Assembly: GCA_964019135.1 (NCBI GenBank)
Contig: OZ025263.1
Location: 36,310,133 to 36,374,132 of the forward strand
Direction: 5' to 3'
DNA length: 64,000 bases
Source of the DNA: Arenicola marina
Lineage: Eukaryota; Annelida; Polychaeta; Arenicolidae
The notes under the pieces were generated by a model. The model made no database searches. It saw nothing but the letters and a program-made list of their open reading frames with translations, and was not told where the DNA came from. This document shows positions 19,745 to 31,200 of the stretch, piece after piece. The first letter of the stretch is position 1. The number at the start of each line of letters is the position of its first letter. Made by a program: the position numbers and the translations under genes.

Positions 19745-22248
19745 GGGGGTCCAGTGTATAGGGGTCTGGAAGGGCGGGGGATCCGGTGTATAGGGGTCTG
19801 GAAGGGCGGGGGTCCAGTGTATAGGGGTCTGGAAGGGCGGGGATCCTGTGTATAGGGGTCTGGAAGGGCGGGGGTCCAGTGTATAGGGGCCGGGAAGGGC
19901 GGGGATCCAGTGTATAGGGGGCTGGAAGGGCGGGGGGTCCAGTGTATAGGGGTCTGGAAGGGCGGGGGATCCAGTGTATAGGGGTCTGGAAGGGCGGGGG
20001 TCCAGTGTATAGGGGCCGGGAAGGGCGGGGGATCCAGTGTATAGGGGGCTGGAAGGGCGGGGGATCCAGTGTATAGGGGTCTGGAAGGGCGGGGGTCCAG
20101 TGTATAGGGGCCGGGAAGGGCGGGGGGTCCAGTGTATAGGGGTCTGGAAGGGCGGGGGGTCTAGTGTATAGGGGTCTGGAAGGGCGGGGGTCCACTGTAT
20201 AGGGGCCGGGAAGGGCGGGGGGTCCAGTGTATAGGGGTCTGGAAGGGCGGGCGGTCCTGTGTATAGGGGTCTGGAAGGGCGGGGTGTCCAGTGTATAGGG
20301 GTCGGGAAGGGCGGGGGTCCAGTGTATAGGGGTCTGGAAGGGCGGGGGGTCTAGTGTATAGGGGGCAGGAAGGGCGGGGGATCCAGTGTATAGGGGGCTG
20401 GAAGGGCGGGGGATCCAGTGTATAGGGGGCTGGAAGGGCGGGGGGTCCAGTGTATAGGGGTCTGGAAGGGCGGGGGGTCCAGTGTATAGGGGTCTGGAAG
20501 GGCGGGGGATCCAGTGTATAGGGGGCTGGAAGGGCGGGGAATCCAGTGTATAGGGGTCTGGAAGGGCGGGGTTCCAGTGTATAGGGGTCTGGAAGGGCGG
20601 GGGGTCTAGTGTATAGGGGTCTGGAAGGGCGGGGGTCCAGTGTATAGGGGGCTGGAAGGGCGGGGGATCCAGTGTATAGGGGGCTGGAAGGGCGGGGGGT
20701 CCAGTGTATAGGGGCCGGGAAGGGCGGGGGATCCAGTTTATAGGGGGCTGGAAGGGCGGGGGATCCAGTGTATAGGGGGCTGGAAGGGCGGGGGATCCAG
20801 TGTATAGGGGTCTGGAAGGGCGGAGGTCCAGTGTATAGGGGTCTGGAAGGGCGGGGGATCCAGTGTATAGGGGGCTGGAAGGGCGGGGGATCCAGTGTAT
20901 AGGGGGCTGGAAGGGCGGGGGGTCCAGTGTATAGGGGCCGGGAAGGGCGGGGGATCCAGTTTATAGGGGGCTGGAAGGGCGGGGGATCCAGTGTATAGGG
21001 GGCTGGAAGGGCGGGGGATCCAGTGTATAGGGGTCTGGAAGGGCGGAGGTCCAGTGTATAGGGGTCTGGAAGGGCGGGGGATCCAGTGTATAGGGGGCTG
21101 GAAGGGCGGGGGATCCAGTGTATAGGGGGCTGGAAGGGCGGGGTTCCAGTGTATAGGGGTCTGGAAGGGCGGGGGGTCTAGTGTATAGGGGTCTGGAAGG
21201 GCGGGGGTCCAGTGTATAGGGGGCTGGAAGGGCGGGGGATCCAGTGTATAGGGGTCTGGAAGGGCGGGGGGTCCAGTGTATAGGGGTCTGGAAGGGCGGG
21301 GGATCCAGTGTATAGGGGTCTGGAAGGGCGGGGGATCCAGTGTATAGGGGCCGGGAAGGGCGGGGGGTCCAGTTTATAGGGGGCTGGAAGGGCGGGGGAT
21401 CCAGTGTATAGGGGGCTGGAAGGGCGGGGGATCCAGTGTATAGGGGGCTGGAAGGGCGGGGGATCCAGTGTATAGGGGTCTGGAAGGGCGGGGGTCCAGT
21501 GTATAGGGGGCTGGAAGGGCGGGGGATCCAGTGTATAGGGGCCGGGAAGGGCGGGGATCCAGTGTATAGGGGCCGGGAAGGGCGGGGGTCCAGTGTATAG
21601 GGGGCTGGAAGGGCGGGGGGTCCAGTGTATAGGGGTCTGGAAGGGCCGGGGGTCCAGTGTATAGGGGTCTGGAAGGGCGGGGGGTCTAGTGTATAGGGGT
21701 CTGGAAGGGCGGGGGGTCCAGTGTATAGGGCTCTGGAAGGGCGGGGGATCCAGTGTATGGGGGGCTGGAAGGGCGGGGGGTCCAGTGTATAGGGGTCTGG
21801 AAGGGCGGGGGATCCAGTGTATAGGGGTCGGGAAGGGCGGGGGATCCAGTGTATAGGGGGCTGGAAGGGCGGGGGGTCCAGTGTATAGGGGCCGGGAAGG
21901 GCGGGGGATCCAGTTTATAGGGGGCTGGAAGGGCGGGGGATCCAGTGTATAGGGGGCTGGAAGGGCGGGGGATCCAGTGTATAGGGGTCTGGAAGGGCGG
22001 AGGTCCAGTGTATAGGGGGCTGCAAGGGCGGGGGGTCCAGTGTATAGGGGTCTGGAAGGGCGGGGGATCCAGTGTATAGGGGTCTGGAAGGGCGGGGGAT
22101 CCAGTGTATAGGGGGCTGGAAGGGCGGGGGATCCAGTGTATAGGGGTCTGGAAGGGCGGGGGATCCAGTGTATAGGGGTCTGGAAGGGCGGGGGATCCAG
22201 TGTATAGGGGTCTGGAAGGGCGGGGGATCCAGTGTATAGGGGGCTGGA

Positions 22249-25200
22249 ACGGCGGGGGATCCAGTGTATAAGGGTCTGGAAGGGCGGGGGGTCCAGTGTA
22301 TAGGGGTCTGGAAGGGCGGGGGGTCCAGTGTATAGGGGCCGGGAAGGGCGGGGGGTCCAGTGTATAGGGGTCTGGAAGGGCGGGGGATCCAGTGTATAGG
22401 GGTCTGGAAGGGCGGGGGGTCCAGTGTATAGGGTTCTGGAAGGGCGGGGGGTCCAGTGTATAGGGGTCTGGAAGGCCGGGGTCCAGTGTATAGGGGTCTG
22501 GAAGGGCGGGGGTCCAGTGTATAGGGGCCGGGAAGGGCGGGGGGTCCAGTGTATAAGGGTCTGGAAGGGCGGGGGATCCAGTGTATAGGGGTCTGGAAGG
22601 GCGGGGGGTCCAGTGTATAGGGGTCTGGAAGGGCGGGGGATCCAGTGTATAGGGGCCGGGAAGGGCGGGGGATCCAGTGTATAGGGGGCTGGAAGGGCGG
22701 GGGGTCCAGTGTATAGGGGTCTGGAAGGGCGGGGGATCCAGTGTATAGGGGTCTGGAAGGGCGGGGGATCCAGTGTATAAGGGTCTGGAAGGGCGGTGGT
22801 CCAGTGTATAGGGGTCTGGAAGGGCGGGGGATCCGGTGTATAGGGGTCTGGAAGGGCGGGGGATCCAGTGTATAGGGGTCTGGAAGGGCGGGGGTCCAGT
22901 GTATAGGGGTCTGGAAGGGCGGGGGGTCCAGTGTATAGGGGTCTGGAAGGGCGGGGAGTCCAGTGTATAGGGGTCTGGAAGGGCGGGGGTCCAGTGTATA
23001 GGGGTCTGGAAGGGCGGGGGTCCAGTGTATAGGGGTCTGGAAGGGCGGGGGATCCGGTGTATAGGGGTCTGGAAGGGCGGGGGTCCAGTGTATAGGGGTC
23101 TGGAAGGGCGGGGATCCAGTGTATAGGGGTCTGGAAGGGCGGGGGATCCAGTGTACAGGGGTCTGGAAGGGCGGGGGTCCAGTGTATAGGGGTCTGGAAG
23201 GGCGGGGGGTCCAGTGTATAGGGGTCTGGAAGGGCGGGGGGTCCAGTGTATAGGGGCCGGGAAGGGCGGGGGGTCCTGTGTATAGGGGTCTGGAAGGGCG
23301 GGGGTCCAGTGTATAGGGGCCGGGAAGGGCGGGGATCCAGTGTATAGGGGGCTGGAAGGGCGGGGGGTCCAGTGTATAGGGGTCTGGAAGGGCGGGGGAT
23401 CCGGTGTATAGGGGTCTGGAAGGGCGGGGGTCCAGTGTATAGGGGTCTGGAAGGGCGGGGATCCTGTGTATAGGGGTCTGGAAGGGCGGGGGTCCAGTGT
23501 ATAGGGGCCGGGAAGGGCGGGGATCCAGTGTATAGGGGGCTGGAAGGGCGGGGGGTCCAGTGTATAGGGGTCTGGAAGGGCGGGGGATCCAGTGTATAGG
23601 GGTCTGGAAGGGCGGGGGTCCAGTGTATAGGGGCCGGGAAGGGCGGGGGGTCCTGTGTATAGGGGTCTGGAAGGGCGGGGGTCCAGTGTATAGGGGCCGG
23701 GAAGGGCGGGGGGTCCTGTGTATAGGGGTCTGGAAGGGCGGGGGTCCAGTGTATAGGGGCCGGGAAGGGCGGGGGGTCCTGTGTATAGGGGTCTGGAAGG
23801 GCGGGGGTCCAGTGTATAGGGGCCGGGAAGGGCGGGGGATCCAGTGTATAGGGGGCTGGAAGGGCGGGGGGTCCAGTGTATAGGAGTCTGGAAGGGCGGG
23901 GGATCCAGTGTATAGGGGTCTGGAAGGGCGGTGGTCCAGTGTATAGGGGCCGGGAAGGGCGGGGGGTCCTGTGTATAGGGGCCGGGAAGGGCGGGGGATC
24001 CAGTGTATAGGGGTCTGGAAGGGCGGGGAATCCAGTGTATAGGGGTCTGGAAGGGCGGGGGATCCAGTGTATAGGGGGCTGGAAGGGCGGGGGATCCAGT
24101 GTATAGGGGTCTGGAAGGGCGGGGGTCCAGTGTATAGGGGCCGGGAAGGGCGGGTGGTCCAGTGTGTAGGGGTCTGGAAGGGCGGGGGTCCAGTGTATAG
24201 GGGCCGGGAAGGGCGGGGGTCCAGTGTATAGGGGTCTGGAAGGGCGGGGGATCCAGTGTATAGGGGTCTGGAAGGGCGGGGGTCCAGTGTATAGGGGCCG
24301 GGAAGGGCGGGGGGTCCAGTGTATAGGGGTCTGGAAGGGCGGGGGTCCAGTGTATAGGGGCCGGGAAGGGCGGGGGATCCAGTGCATAGGGGTCTGGAAG
24401 GGCGGGGGTAGAGTGTATAGGGGTCTGGAAGGGCGGGGGGTCCAGTGTATAGGGGTCTGGAAGAGCAGTGGGGCCAGTGTATAGGGGTCTGGAAGGGCGG
24501 GGGATCCAGTGTATAGGGGCCGGGAAGGGCGGGGGTCCAGTGTATAGGGGCCGGGAAGGGCGGGGGATCCAGTGTATAGGGGGCTGGAAGGGCGGGGGGT
24601 CCAGTGTATAGGGGCCGGGAAGGGCGGGGGTCCAGTGTATAGGGGCCGGGAAGGGCGGGGGATCCAGTGTATAGGGGGCTGGAAGGGCGGGGGATCCAGT
24701 GTATAGGGGTCTGGAAGGGCGGGGGTCCAGTGTATAGGGGCCGGGAAGGGCGGGGGGTCCAGTGTATAGGGGTCTGGAAGGGCGGGGGGTCTAGTGTATA
24801 GGGGTCTGGAAGGGCGGGGGTCCAGTGTATAGGGGCCGGGAAGGGCGGGGGGTCCAGTGTATAGGGGTCTGGAAGGGCGGGCGGTCCTGTGTATAGGGGT
24901 CTGGAAGGGCGGGGTGTCCAGTGTATAGGGGTCGGGAAGGGCGGGGGTCCAGTGTATAGGGGTCTGGAAGGGCGGGGGGTCTAGTGTATAGGGGTCTGGA
25001 AGGGCGGGGGTCCAGTGTATAGGGGTCGGGAGGGGCCGGGGGTCCTGTGTATAGGGGTCTGGAAGGGCGGGGGGTCCAGTGTATAGGGGTCTGGAAGGGC
25101 GGGGGGTCTAGTGTGTAGGGGTCTGGAAGGGCGGGGGGTCCACTGTATAGGGTCTGGAAGGGCGGGGGTCTAGTGTATAGGGGTCTGGAAGGGCGGGGGG

Positions 25201-28200
25201 TCCAATGTAGAAGGGTCTGGAAGGGCGGGGGGTCCAATGTATAGAGGTCTGCAAGGGCGGGGGGTCCAGTGTATAGGGGTCTGAAAGGGCGGGGGGTCCA
25301 GTGTATAGGGGTCGGGAAGGGCGGGGGTCCAGTGTATAGGGGTCTGGAAGGGCAGGGGGTCCGGTGTAAAGGGGTCTGCAAGGGCGGGGGGTCCAGTGTA
25401 TAGGGGTCTGGAAGGGCGGGGGTCCAGTGTATAGGGGTCGGGAAGGGCGGGGGGTCCAGTGTATAGGGGTCTGGAAGGGCGGGGGGTCCAGTGTATAGGG
25501 TTCTGGAAGGGCGGGGGGTCCAGTGTATAGGGGTCTGGAAGGGCGGGAGGTCCAGTGTATAGGGGTCTGGAAGGGCGGGGGGTCCAGTGTATAGGGGTCT
25601 GGAAGGGCGGGGGTCCAGTGTATAGGGGTCTGGAAGGGCGGGGGTCCAGTGTATAGGGGTCTGGAAGGGCGGGGGTCCAGTGTATAGGGGTCGGGAAGGG
25701 CGGGGGTTCCAGTGTATAGGGGTCTGGAAGGGCGGGGGGTCCAGTGTATAGGGGTCTGGAAGGGCGGGAGGGACCAGTGTATAGGGGTCTGGAAGGGCGG
25801 GGGGTCCAGTGTATAGGGGTCTGGAAGGGCGGAGAGTCCAGTGTATAGGGGTCTGGAAGGGCGGGGGGTCCAGTGTATAGGGGTCTGGAAGGGGGGGGGG
25901 TCCAGTGTATAGGGGTCTGGAAGGGCGGTGGGGCCAGTGTATAGGGGTCTGGAAGGGCGGGGAGTCCAGTGTATAGGGGTCTGGAAGGGCGGGGGGTCCA
26001 GTGTATAGAGGTTCTGGAAGGGCGGGGGGTCCAGTGTATAGGGGTCTGGAAGGGCGGGGGAGGGATCCAGTGTATAGGGGTCTGGAAGGGCGGGGGGTCC
26101 AGTGTATAGGGGTCTGGAAGGGCGGGGGATCCAGTGTATAGGGGTCTGGAAGGGCGGGGGGGGGATCAAGTGTATAGGGGTCGGGAAGGGCGGGGGGTCC
26201 AGTGTATAGGGGTCTGGAAGGGCGGGGGGGGGGATCCAGTGTATAGGGGTCTGGAAGGGCGGGGGATCCAGTGTATAGGGGTCTGGAAGGGCGGGGGTTC
26301 CAGTGTATAGGGGTCTGGAAGGGCGGGGGTCCAGTGTATAGGGGTCTGGAAGGGCGGGGGGTCCAGTGTATAGGGGTCTGGAAAGGCGGCGGGGGGGGAT
26401 CCAGTGTATAGGGGTCTGGAAGGGTGGGGGGTCCAGTGTATAGGGGTCTGGAAGGGCGGGGGGTCTAGTGTATAGGTGTCTGGAAGGGCGGGGGTCCAGT
26501 GTATAGGGGGCTGGAAGGGCGGGGGATCCAGTGTATAGGGGTCTGGAAGGGCGGGGGGTCCAGTGTATAGGGGTCTGGAAGGGCGGGGGATCCAGTGTAT
26601 AGGGGTCTGGAAGGGCGGGGAATCCAGTGTATAGGGGCCGGGAAGGGCGGGGGGTCCAGTTTATAGGGGGCTGGAAGGGCGGGGGATCCAGTGTATAGGG
26701 GGCTGGAAGGGCGGGGGATCCAGTGTATAGGGGGCTGGAAGGGCGGGGGATCCAGTGTATAGGGGTCTGGAAGGGCGGGGGTCCAGTGTATAGGGGGCTG
26801 GAAGGGCGGGGGATCCAGTGTATAGGGGCCGGGAAGGGCGGGGATCCAGTGTATAGGGGCCGGGAAGGGCGGGGGTCCAGTGTATAGGGGGCTGGAAGGG
26901 CGGGGGGTCCAGTGTATAGGGGTCTGGAAGGGCGGGGGTCCAGTGTATAGGGGTCTGGAAGGGCGGGGGGTCTAGTGTATAGGGGTCTGGAAGGGCGGGG
27001 GGTCCAGTGTATAGGGGTCTGGAAGGGCGGGGGATCCAGTGTATGGGGGGCTGGAAGGGCGGGGGGTCCAGTGTATAGGGGTCTGGAAGGGCGGGGGATC
27101 CAGTGTATAGGGGTCGGGAAGGGCGGGGGATCCAGTGTATAGGGGGCTGGAAGGGCGGGGGGTCCAGTGTATAGGGGCCGGGAAGGGCGGGGGATCCAGT
27201 TTATAGGGGGCTGGAAGGGCGGGGGATCCAGTGTATAGGGGGCTGGAAGGGCGGGGGATCCAGTGTATAGGGGTCTGGAAGGGCGGAGGTCCAGTGTATA
27301 AGGGGCTGCAAGGGCGGGGGGTCCAGTGTATAGGGGTCTGGAAGGGCGGGGGATCCAGTGTATAGGGGTCTGGAAGGGCGGGGGATCCAGTGTATAGGGG
27401 GCTGGAAGGGCGGGGGATCCAGTGTAAAGGGGTCTGGAAGGGCGGGGGATCCAGTGTATAGGGGTCTGGAAGGGCGGGGGATCCAGTGTATAGGGGTCTG
27501 GAAGGGCGGGGAATCCAGTGTATAGGGGGCTGGAACGGCGGGGGATCCAGTGTATAAGGGTCTGGAAGGGCGGGGGGTCCAGTGTATAGGGGTCTGGAAG
27601 GGCGGGGGGTCCAGTGTATAGGGGCCGGGAAGGGCGGGGGGTCCAGTGTATAGGGGTCTGGAAGGGCGGGGGATCCAGTGTATAGGGGTCTGGAAGGGCG
27701 GGGGGTCCAGTGTATAGGGTTCTGGAAGGGCGGGGGGTCCAGTGTATAGGGGTCTGGAAGGCCGGGGTCCAGTGTATAGGGGTCTGGAAGGGCGGGGGTC
27801 CAGTGTATAGGGGCCGGGAAGGGCGGGGGGTCCAGTGTATAAGGGTCTGGAAGGGCGGGGGATCCAGTGTATAGGGGTCTGGAAGGGCGGGGGGTCCAGT
27901 GTATAGGGGTCTGGAAGGGCGGGGGATCCAGTGTATAGGGGCCGGGAAGGGCGGGGGATCCAGTGTATAGGGGGCTGGAAGGGCGGGGGGTCCAGTGTAT
28001 AGGGGTCTGGAAGGGCGGGGGATCCAGTGTATAGGGGTCTGGAAGGGCGGGGGATCCAGTGTATAAGGGTCTGGAAGGGCGGTGGTCCAGTGTATAGGGG
28101 TCTGGAAGGGCGGGGGATCCGGTGTATAGGGGTCTGGAAGGGCGGGGGATCCAGTGTATAGGGGTCTGGAAGGGCGGGGGTCCAGTGTATAGGGGTCTGG

Positions 28201-31200
28201 AAGGGCGGGGGGTCCAGTGTATAGGGGTCTGGAAGGGCGGGGGGTCCAGTGTATAGGGGTCTGGAAGGGCGGGGGTCCAGTGTATAGGGGTCTGGAAGGG
28301 CGGGGGTCCAGTGTATAGGGGTCTGGAAGGGCGGGGGATCCGGTGTATAGGGGTCTGGAAGGGCGGGGGTCCAGTGTATAGGGGTCTGGAAGGGCGGGGA
28401 TCCAGTGTATAGGGGTCTGGAAGGGCGGGGGATCCAGTGTACAGGGGTCTGGAAGGGCGGGGGTCCAGTGTATAGGGGTCTGGAAGGGCGGGGGGTCCAG
28501 TGTATAGGGGTCTGGAAGGGCGGGGGGTCCAGTGTATAGGGGCCGGGAAGGGCGGGGGGTCCTGTGTATAGGGGTCTGGAAGGGCGGGGGGTCCAGTGTA
28601 TAGGGGTCTGGAAGGGCGGGGGATCCGGTGTATAGGGGTCTGGAAGGGCGGGGGTCCAGTGTATAGGGGCCGGGAAGGGCGGGGGGTCCTGTGTATAGGG
28701 GTCTGGAAGGGCGGGGGTCCAGTGTATAGGGGCCGGGAAGGGCGGGGGGTCCTGTGTATAGGGGTCTGGAAGGGCGGGGGTCCAGTGTATAGGGGCCGGG
28801 AAGGGCGGGGGGTCCTGTGTATAGGGGTCTGGAAGGGCGGGGGTCCAGTGTATAGGGGCCGGGAAGGGCGGGGGATCCAGTGTATAGGGGGCTGGAAGGG
28901 CGGGGGGTCCAGTGTATAGGAGTCTGGAAGGGCGGGGGATCCAGTGTATAGGGGTCTGGAAGGGCGGTGGTCCAGTGTATAGGGGCCGGAAAGGGCGGGG
29001 GGTCCTGTGTATAGGGGCCGGGAAGGGCGGGGGATCCAGTGTATAGGGGTCTGGAAGGGCTGGGAATCCAGTGTATAGGGGTCTGGAAGGGCGGGGGATC
29101 CCGTGTATAGGGGGCTGGAAGGGCGGGGGATCCAGTGTATAGGTATCTGGAAGGGCGGGGGTCCAGTGTATAGGGGCCGGGAAGGGCGGGTGGTCCAGTG
29201 TGTAGGGGTCTGGAAGGGCGGGGGTCCAGTGTATAGGGGCCGGGAAGGGCGGCGGTCCAGTGTATAGGGGTCTGGAAGGGCGGGGGATCCAGTGTATAGG
29301 GGTCTGGAAGGGCGGGGGTCCAGTGTATAGGGGCCGGGAAGGGCGGGGGGTCCAGTGTATAGGGGTCTGGAAGGGCGGGGGTCCAGTGTATAGGGGCCGG
29401 GAAGGGCGGGGGATCCAGTGTATAGGGGTCTGGAAGGGCGGGGGTCCAGTGTATAGGGGTCTGGAAGGGCGGGGGGTCCAGTGTATAGGGGTCTGGAAGA
29501 GCAGTGGGGCCAGTGTATAGGGGTCTGGAAGGGCGGGGGATCCAGTGTATAGGGGCCGGGAAGGGCGGGGGTCCAGTGTATAGGGGCCGGGAAGGGCGGG
29601 GGATCCAGTGTATAGGGGGCTGGAAGGGCGGGGGGTCCAGTGTATAGGGGCCGGGAAGGGCGGGGGTCCAGTGTATAGGGGCCGGGAAGGGCGGGGGATC
29701 CAGTGTATAGGGGGCTGGAAGGGCGGGGGATCCAGTGTATAGGGGTCTGGAAGGGCGGGGGTCCAGTGTATAGGGGCCGGGAAGGGCGGGGGGTCCAGTG
29801 TATAGGGGTCTGGAAGGGCGGGGGGTCTAGTGTATAGGGGTCTGGAAGGGCGGGGGTCCAGTGTATAGGGGCCGGAAAGGGCGGGGGGTCCAGTGTATAG
29901 GGGTCTGGAAGGGCGGGCGGTCCTGTGTATAGGGGTCTGGAAGGGCGGGGTGTCCAGTGTATAGGGGTCGGGAAGGGCGGGGGTCCAGTGTATAGGGGTC
30001 TGGAAGGGCGGGGGGTCTAGTGTATAGGGGTCTGGAAGGGCGGGGGTCCAGTGTATAGGGGTCGGGAGGGGCCGGGGGTCCTGTGTATAGGGGTCTGGAA
30101 GGGCGGGGGGTCCAGTGTATAGGGGTCTGGAAGGGCGGGGGGTCTAGTGTGTAGGGGTCTGGAAGGGCGGGGGGTCCACTGTATAGGGTCTGGAAGGGCG
30201 GGGGTCTAGTGTATAGGGGTCTGGAAGGGCGGGGGGTCCAATGTAGAAGGGTCTGGAAGGGCGGGGGGTCCAATGTATAGAGGTCTGCAAGGGCGGGGGG
30301 TCCAGTGTATAGGGGTCTGAAAGGGCGGGGGGTCCAGTGTATAGGGGTCGGGAAGGGCGGGGGTCCAGTGTATAGGGGTCTGGAAGGGCGGGGGGTCCGG
30401 TGTAAAGGGGTCTGCAAGGGCGGGGGGTCCAGTGTATAGGGGTCTGGAAGGGCGGGGGTCCAGTGTATAGGGGTCGGGAAGGGCGGGGGGTCCAGTGTAT
30501 AGGGGTCTGGAAGGGCGGGGGGTCCAGTGTATAGGGTTCTGGAAGGGCGGGGGGTCCAGTGTATAGGGGTCTGGAAGGGCGGGAGGTCCAGTGTATAGGG
30601 GTCTGGAAGGGCGGGGGGTCCAGTGTATAGGGGTCTGGAAGGGCGGGGGATCCAGTGTATAGGGGCCGGGAAGGGCGGGGGATCCAGTGTATAGGGGGCT
30701 GGAAGGGCGGGGGGTCCAGTGTATAGGGGTCTGGAAGGGCGGGGGATCCAGTGTATAGGGGTCTGGAAGGGCGGGGGATCCAGTGTATAAGGGTCTGGAA
30801 GGGCGGTGGTCCAGTGTATAGGGGTCTGGAAGGGCGGGGGATCCGGTGTATAGGGGTCTGGAAGGGCGGGGGATCCAGTGTATAGGGGTCTGGAAGGGCG
30901 GGGGTCCAGTGTATAGGGGTCTGGAAGGGCGGGGGGTCCAGTGTATAGGGGTCTGGAAGGGCGGGGAGTCCAGTGTATAGGGGTCTGGAAGGGCGGGGGT
31001 CCAGTGTATAGGGGTCTGGAAGGGCGGGGGTCCAGTGTATAGGGGTCTGGAAGGGCGGGGGATCCGGTGTATAGGGGTCTGGAAGGGCGGGGGTCCAGTG
31101 TATAGGGGTCTGGAAGGGCGGGGATCCAGTGTATAGGGGTCTGGAAGGGCGGGGGATCCAGTGTACAGGGGTCTGGAAGGGCGGGGGTCCAGTGTATAGG

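Noticed and set aside
15720-20195. 1,491-codon minus-strand open frame (and similar frames of 745-1,308 codons elsewhere in the array) as a proline-rich protein gene
   Set aside because: All three frames of the C-rich strand are free of stops in the consensus unit, frame boundaries coincide with unit variants (tctagtg, gatcaagtg), most of the starts are non-ATG, and the unit is 31 or 32 bp with frame drift. Nothing indicates selection for coding.
23560-23883. Recurring 107-, 86- and 75-codon plus-strand frames as a gene family
   Set aside because: They are copies of the same higher-order block, are glycine-rich repeat translations, and end at the TAG inside gtatagggg. Their recurrence follows from block duplication.
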